Shown here: in pieces, positions 58,297-64,000 of the stretch
Layout of the letters: each line of letters opens with the position of its first letter
Position numbering within the stretch: the stretch's first letter is position 1
NCBI GenBank assembly: GCA_019633425.1
Contig: WSUB01000148.1
Location: 1-64,000, forward strand
Reading direction: 5' to 3'
Source: Tulasnella sp. 424
Lineage: Eukaryota > Basidiomycota > Agaricomycetes > Cantharellales > Tulasnellaceae
Length of the DNA: 64,000 nt
Position numbers and translations under genes: made by a program
The notes under the pieces: model-generated
The model's database searches: none
Told to the model about the DNA's origin: nothing
What the model saw: only the letters and a program-made list of their open reading frames with translations

Positions 58297-61200
58297 TTAT
58301 ACAACAGTAAAGTTGCCTTGCAAGATGACGGCAGAGCTCGATCCAATCTTGACGTCAAATATACCCGGCTCGACCTTGAACTTGTTGGCTGAGCTCCAAA
58401 CCTGCAGTTGCTGGATCGGAATGCTGACTGAGACGTCGACAGTTTTGCCCTTGCTATCAAGTGGGAGCATCGTGTTAGAATATATGCCCTGAAAAGTTGC
58501 TTTTGCGTGACTAACGGGATGTTAACTTTCTTGAATCCTTCCAAACTCTGGTTCACCGTGACTACGGATGCAACACGGTCTGTAACGTAAACCTGCTCCT
58601 GCGTCAGCGAAATGTCCTAGCCACCACATCAGCCAAATGCAACGTACTTGAACAACCTCTTTGCCATCCCTAGATCCTGTGTTGGCTACTGAAACGGTTA
58701 CAGTGAGCGTATCAGACGCCTTCAGGCTGGTCTTTGAGAAGCGGAGGTTGGAGTATTTGAATGTGGTGTAGCTGAGGCCGTCTCCGAAGCTCCAGAGAGG
58801 CACAGGAGAGTCCAAGACATACTAAATGAGATAAAAGCAACAGAACATCAGAAAAGGCTGTTGTTAATACTATCGTGATGTCTGAAATTCCCACCGCGTG
58901 ATCGAAGATCAGGGTTCCGTTGTCCAAGATCTGGCCAGGGCCGGGCCAGCCTGGGCGAGAGTTTTTCAGCCAATTGTAGAAAGCAGGGGCCGTACCAATA
59001 TTGCGGGGCGCGCTGAGAGGCATCTTGCCTAGAGGAAGTTAGGGATATATTGAGGTGGCGGCAAAACCTGAAGCAGAGAGACTCGCTCATACCAGATGGG
59101 TTCACATCGCCGAAGATGACTTCAGCCAAAGCGAGTCCTCCCTATTTAACGCGTGAGATGGGCATGTCATACATAGTAGTGCATGTGTTTGCACAAACCA
59201 TTTCACCAGGGTAGAATTGCTGTACGATCGCATCGGCGTTTTCCGCAATCCAAGGTTCGGAGACAGGGCGGCCAGAGATGAAGACCACAATCGTTGGTTT
59301 GCCAGTTTCCTTAATCGTTTGAACAAGTTTAAGAGACGCTCCAACGAGACCGAGGTCGGATACATCGACGTGTTCGCCTAGGATCATCGCGATGAGAGAC
59401 CGAGAGACCACAGAGCAAGGCATAAACTTACCTGTCGTTGCGTTGAGTCCCGCCCTAATAAATGAGACACGTGAACATAGTTCCCGTTGCATCCTACATC
59501 GGAGCTCAGCTCACCATAATTCTGTCTGATCTCTGGTCCAAGTGCCAACGAAGACAACGGCGGCATCGGAGTTCTTAGCGGCCGTGACAGCGTCAGGGAA
59601 ACCACTTTCGTCATTGGACCAAAGCTTGGTGCCTTCGGCGTAATTGATCTTGACGTTTGTGCCAGTCAGAAGCTTCTTGAATCCATCAAGGGGAGAAATT
59701 CCGTTCGCGTCCGCGCCGTGGAAAACATAATCGCTGGAAAGGGGTTAGGCACGTCAATTACTAGTCTTCAAGCGCTACTCTTGCCAATTACTTGCCCAAA
59801 CTAGCAAAGGCTCGTCAGAATACGTGAATCAAGATGGTAGCCGATGTACCCACGAGAACTTGGCCAGCGGAGGGGCCGATTACAGCGACACTCGAGATCG
59901 TCTTGCTCAGTGGGAGGGTGTTGCCATCATTTTTTAAAAGAATAATCTGCTCTTCATCCATCTGCTTCAAGAGCTGGAGGGTAGCGGGTGTTCTAATCTT
60001 CGACTTGTAGTCCTTGTAAGGATATGGATCTATCAAGCCAATATCAGGATTATAATTACTTTATTCGAGAAAGAAGGAGGCTTACTTTCAAAGAGGCCAA
60101 GGGAGAACTTTGTACGGAGGATATATTTGACGGTTTGATCGATGAAAGACTGGGAGATAAGCCCTTGTTTGACTTGGTCGACAAGAGTGAGGTAGGTGTA
60201 GGTTCCGCCGCCCATTTCGCCTTGGTATTGCGATACACCAAGCCGTGCCGAGCACTCCCTGCTGTCACATACTTGATGATTATTTTGCAAGAGGTCGATC
60301 TAATGGGAAACATTCGGGTCGTGAACACGGCAGGCTCGGCTGTCGGTGGTAAACCAACCACTTACTGAACTAAATTCGCAAACGCGCGTTTCGAGAAATT
60401 AGTTTAGTAGACCGTCTTAGTAAGGATAAGCTTGAGATTTGTTCCTTACCCGGCATCTGTCCAAAGAAGCAATCAGGTTAAGGTGTGTGAACGCTGAAGG
60501 GGAACGCACCAGAAACGACCCAATATTTGTAACCCCACTCCTTTCGTAGCTATTGAGGTGGATTAGCATTAATTCAGTTCTTGCATTCAATCTTCTTGCA
60601 CGCACAATGTCAACGAGAAGGTCTACAAGATGGAATTTGTGAGCCAAACGGTCAGCCGATAGAACTGGAAACGTCATGCGACTCACGGCTGTTGCCAGCT
60701 GCAGGAACGCCGTCGTATGAAGAATATGCGGTCATGATTGCCAATGATTCAAGACACGCCTGCTTGAATGGAGGAAGATAAAGGGTCCGGAGCTCTCGTT
60801 CTCCGCCAGTCACAGGCGCGACGTTCCTAAATCAACCATTATTCAGGTCCTATAAAATAAAGACATTCTTTTCATACTCACAGACCACCTTGAGGACTTC
60901 CAAATGCAGCGAAATGCTTGCAAGTTGCTGCCATCCTGGCAATTGCGGTTGACGACGTGTTGCGACGAGCACCTGACTGGACGCCTTGAACATAAGCGGA
61001 TGCCATTGCTCCAGTGCTGTAGGGCCACGTCCAGTAAGACACAGAGTCCGCATTAAAGCAGGGTTGCTTACAGGAAAGGGTCTTCGCCGTATCCCTCTTC
61101 AACACGACCCCATCTCAGCTCTCGTCCGAGATCAAGATCAGGAGCAAACAGCTGGTTAATACCAAAGCCCTCCGCCTCATCCGAAATGGTGGCCGCAGCC

Positions 61201-62008
61201 TGCTTCAGGAGATCGGGATTGAATGATGCTGCGAGACCAATCGGAGACGGCCAAATGGTGCCATTATTCTGAGGAAGAAGGTCAGTTTGACGAAGTGGGT
61301 AAATGTGAGGCAAGTCGATCTCACAGGGTAGCCATGAAGACCTTCGGACTGAATCAAAGCCGGAATTCCCAGAGTCGTATTCTCCATCACTACAGGGGAA
61401 TAGGCATGAGGATTGTTGGAGACACCGGCTACTGTGACAGGCGCGACTTACAATACCTCTGACCGACCTCGATGGTGTATGCAAGTTTGTCGTAAGGCAT
61501 TTGATAGCCCGCCCTGTCACGGAGCACCAAATTAACACATGAGAGCACACAGTGCTTTAGCTTGTCACATACCAAATGGACCCGCCCTTATATTTCATCA
61601 TTTCGACCTAAGGCAGACATAGCGAGGAGGTGAGTGCGTGAGCCATAGCAACCCAACAGGATTTCAAATACCAGTCCAGAAGCGTTGTAAGACATCGTCG
61701 TGTCCAAAGGGTCATTAGGATTTGGAGTCCATCCGTTTATATCACCTGGGACATTTGTAAGATGGAGTGTATCTCTTTAGGTGAAGGAACGGTGACGCAC
61801 CCTGAATTAGCTGCGCGACCTTCTCCTCGAGGGTCATACGAGGTAGCAAGTCATTGATACGATCCTCGATTGCGGCTTTTGGATTCTTGTACAGAGGAGT
61901 GGGCTTTGCGGCCCGCTTTTCAGGAAGTTCCGAGTCGGACCAGGCAGCTGCCAGAGGTTGAACGGTGGCGAGGAAGCAAGCGAGAGCACTCAACCGTACG
62001 AGCGCCAT
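58297..62008 (-). CDS. Secreted glycoside hydrolase family 3 (beta-glucosidase/beta-xylosidase type)
   Basis: It starts MALVRLSALACFLATVQPLA, a signal peptide, then EDRINDLLPRMTLEEKVAQL. GH3 blocks follow: ENTTLGIPALIQSEGLHGY, TIWPSPIGLAASFNPDLLKQ, LFAPDLDLGRELRWGRVEEG and YGEDPFL, TCKHFAAFGSPQGGL, LYLPPFKQACLE, and EWGYKYWVVS leading to the nucleophile motif SDAGS. That motif is assembled from two microexons (60450-60456 and 60366-60369) before IDLLQNNHQVCDSREC and EMGGGTYTYLTL. The C-terminal lobe has VAVIGPSAGQVLV and VVFISGRPVSEPWIAENADA. A fibronectin-III-like domain (PVPLWSFGDGLSYTTFKYSN, NTGSRDGKEVVQVYV) comes before the end QGNFTVV at TAA 58297-58299. More than ten introns. It probably acts outside the cell on plant cell-wall oligosaccharides. 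Confidence 0.82.
60366..60369 (-). other. 4-nt microexon (TTCA) in the GH3 gene
   Basis: It lies between an acceptor AG at 60371-60370 and a GTAAGT donor starting at 60365. With the 7-nt microexon upstream and the exon starting at 60299 it gives the codons for G-S-I-D-L-L in frame. Without it the frame breaks. Confidence 0.65.
60450..60456 (-). other. 7-nt microexon (ATGCCGG) carrying the GH3 nucleophile codon
   Basis: It lies between a GGACAG acceptor and a GTAAGG donor. Its AT completes the Asp codon begun by the G that ends the previous exon (WVVS-D), followed by Ala and the first two bases of Gly. Confidence 0.7.
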
Positions 62009-62861
62009 GTTTACCAGGATCGGGAAGGAAAGTCGATGAAGGGATGTGGGCCCGCCTATCGCAATGTTCCCCGCGTACGCCTTTTATGTGCATGTCCAGG
62101 TTGCTACTCGGTGATATTCTCGTAGGTCCATCTGACATCTCTACGACATGCAATTATCTCGGATAGTAACAAGGCTTCAGAAGGTACAAGAAGTCGAGAA
62201 CGCATGGCCAGAAAGATATTCTCTTGCAGGGTGACTTTGGGGGAAAGCCTGTTGGACTTCTGCAGAAGTCGGGGTTGCTTCCTCCTTCTGGAAGGACACC
62301 CCACGCAATTGAGACTAAACGCTTGCAATCCACGTGAAGTCGTTGACAGGTGAATGATATTGCTGTGGGTGCTTCACCATCGTTGAAAACGGGAGCCAAT
62401 CGGATTGCGTCCTTGCTGCCCGGCCGACAGGCTTCCAAAAGGGGCAGTTAAAGCGCGGCCCGCCAGAGAAGCGAGTCCGGAGTCGGTGAGCTTCGAAATG
62501 GAGAAACCAAGTCCGAGATTTTGCGCCATACGATGCTCGATGGCAGCCACGAACCCTGCTAGACCTCCCGCAACGCCTTGGAAGAAGCGGTGGTCGTTAA
62601 GCGTGCGAGTAGAGAAAGAGTGACCGCCTTCCCACTCGGGTCCCCTTTCTCCGAGTTCCTCGCCGTAGAATCATGATATGTCGGTAGCAATGGGAGGTAC
62701 AGAGCATCCACAACGTCCATAATGTGCGGTATAGAGGAAGTTAGTAAGTCCGATAGCCAATATAATGATCCGAAATGTACGAGGGAAAATAAAACAGGAG
62801 TAACGAGTGAAATGTGGAACGACATTGCTCTAGTCCGCGATTAAGTCGCACTAAAAGTCGG
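62009..62861. other. Intergenic region with unresolved minus-strand frames
   Basis: Promoter of the GH3 gene plus sequence downstream of the copper oxidase gene. A minus-strand stretch around 62590-62400 reads VAGGLAGFVAAIEHRMAQN and LGLGFSISKLTDSGLASLAG in one frame, which looks protein-like, but I found no start or family for it. Confidence 0.4.
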
Positions 62862-64000
62862 TTAAAAAAGAAGTGTGGCGGCCCCGGCGAGGGCGGCTGC
62901 GAAGACGTAGGCGAGAGAGGTTGCACTTTGAGAGCCGAGTGTGGATGCCCTGTTCGAGTTGGATGAGCTGCCCGTGGAATTGCCAGTCTGCTGTTGGATG
63001 GCAAATACGCCAGGGAGGGACGCTGGATGCGTTGCGTTCTGCGTCTCAATCTTGCCACTGCCGACCATGACTTCCTGGCCCATGGACGGGATGCCGTTGA
63101 CAACAACGAAGAACCAAGCTGGTCCCGGAGCCAGGATGGCTGGGTTCGGGGGAACTTGAGATACATGCAGGGTCGCGCTTCCGTCGGAATTCATGGTGTA
63201 CGTGTTATTCAGCTGCACGTACTTCTGTCCAAAGTTCTAAGCCAATACCAAGGTGAGAACAGAGGACCTCCACCAATAGAGCTGTATGACCCCGCTTACG
63301 ATTGCATGCGTTGAAAATCCAAAGCGCATGAGAACCACCTTCGTGTTGCCGAGAGATGAGGCCGGATCGGACCCAAGTTCGCTTGAGGCGACTGTGAGAT
63401 TGAAGTAAGGCCCTCCATATCCGAGCTTGGTGGGCAAGCCAGAATACTCGGGTCGGTGCTCGGAATAGTATGCGGGATAGAAGCGTTCTACACGCCACTC
63501 GGTAGACCACTTTTCCGTAGCTGGAGGGACGGTAGATCAGATACCATCGGAGATTGTCTCATCGGAGGAACAGGACGTACTCGTGACATCAGGATTGGGG
63601 TTGGAACCTGATACAAAGACCGAACCGTCGGGAAGAAGGGTGGCTGAAGAGTGGTACAGACGAGGGACGGTAGAAGCAGAAAGGCTGTCTGTTGAGAACC
63701 GGGAGCCTTGAGGGGCATCGGGATCATACATGAGAGGTTGAAGGAGCGGAGAATCTGCGTAGGAATGACCAACTGCCCAGCTCTGCAAAGAAGGTTCACG
63801 GTTAAATGATCATCTTGAAGTTTTACGCTTAGTCTACGTGGAACCCACATCGTTGCCATAGCCAGCCACGCCTTGATTCACACCGTTGACGAGGAATATC
63901 TTGCCATTAGGGAGAAGGATGAAATTCCCCATAACGCGGCCGTCAGGTAGATCATCGTCTTCTTCAAAGGTGTTGGTGACGTCTGGAGTGATACGGACGC
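62862..64000 (-). CDS. Copper-radical oxidase (glyoxal-oxidase-like), GPI-anchored, partial
   Basis: Only the C-terminal part is in the window; the 5' end lies beyond 64000. Blocks seen in order are NFILLPNGKIFLVNGVNQG, VAGYGNDVG, WAVGHSYADSPLLQPLMYDP, RLYHSSATLLPDGSVFVSGS, RVERFYPAYYSEHRPEYSGL, LGYGGPYFNLTV, VLMRFGFSTHAI with a copper-ligand His, and APGPAWFFVVVNGIPSMGQE. These fit the kelch-type propeller and DUF1929 end of fungal glyoxal and galactose oxidases. The last ~40 residues are Ser/Asn-rich and end in a hydrophobic tail (SLAYVFAAALAGAATLLF), a GPI-anchor signal. Such enzymes make hydrogen peroxide outside the cell for peroxidases. Confidence 0.85.

Noticed and set aside
60290..60460. 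Frameshift in the GH3 gene at the catalytic motif
   Set aside because: A single intron could not join SDAG to IDLL in frame, but adding a 4-nt microexon with proper GT and AG borders restores it, so no mutation is needed.

Overview
The window is the left end of a fungal chromosome or contig. It opens with a perfect telomere-type array and then runs into dense, intron-rich genes whose introns are mostly 50-65 nt with GT..AG ends. The gene content points to a filamentous basidiomycete of the Agaricomycetes: a Tsp2-type tetraspanin, a secreted GH3 enzyme, a GPI-anchored copper-radical oxidase of the glyoxal-oxidase type, F-box families, and TKL-like kinases with an HGD catalytic loop. A Rhizoctonia/Ceratobasidiaceae-like fungus is my best guess; this is inference from gene families, not a database result.

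Layout. 1-96 is the telomere repeat, with a 5-nt unit (CTAAC/TTAGG) rather than the usual fungal 6-nt unit. 97-1404 is subtelomeric DNA with an inverted repeat and a duplicated ~155-bp segment. 1405-4949 (-) is an importin-beta gene of the Kap121/IPO5 type that lacks its C-terminal part at the subtelomere border. 5243-23044 holds two head-to-head pairs of arrestin-like genes; between the pairs lie a tetraspanin, a membrane SH3 protein, an unassigned gene and an F-box/LRR-like gene. 23268-26970 holds a protein kinase apparently spliced onto a degenerate SIRT5-like sirtuin, then an intact sirtuin paralogue. 27512-34863 has a single-pass membrane protein, a small DASH-complex Hsk3-like gene, a gene-poor stretch and a fifth arrestin-like gene.

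35256-58125 is mainly core housekeeping: MTC1, a class I histone deacetylase (RPD3 type), a G-protein beta subunit, a DENND6-like Rab GEF, the replicative helicase subunit MCM3 and a small twin-Cx9C complex I assembly factor. Four paralogues of an F-box plus beta-propeller-like family are interspersed among them. 58297-64000 carries a secreted GH3 glycosidase with two consecutive microexons at its catalytic motif, and a partial copper-radical oxidase that runs off the window.

The most unusual signals are the 5-nt telomere unit, the five-member arrestin family with a conserved N-terminal PPxY motif (suggesting Rsp5-type ubiquitin-ligase adaptors), the kinase-sirtuin fusion with a probable pseudo-sirtuin, GC-AG introns shared by the sirtuin paralogues, and the 7-nt and 4-nt microexons in the GH3 gene. 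Gene ends and introns were worked out by eye from splice signals and family similarity, so individual exon borders may be off by small amounts.
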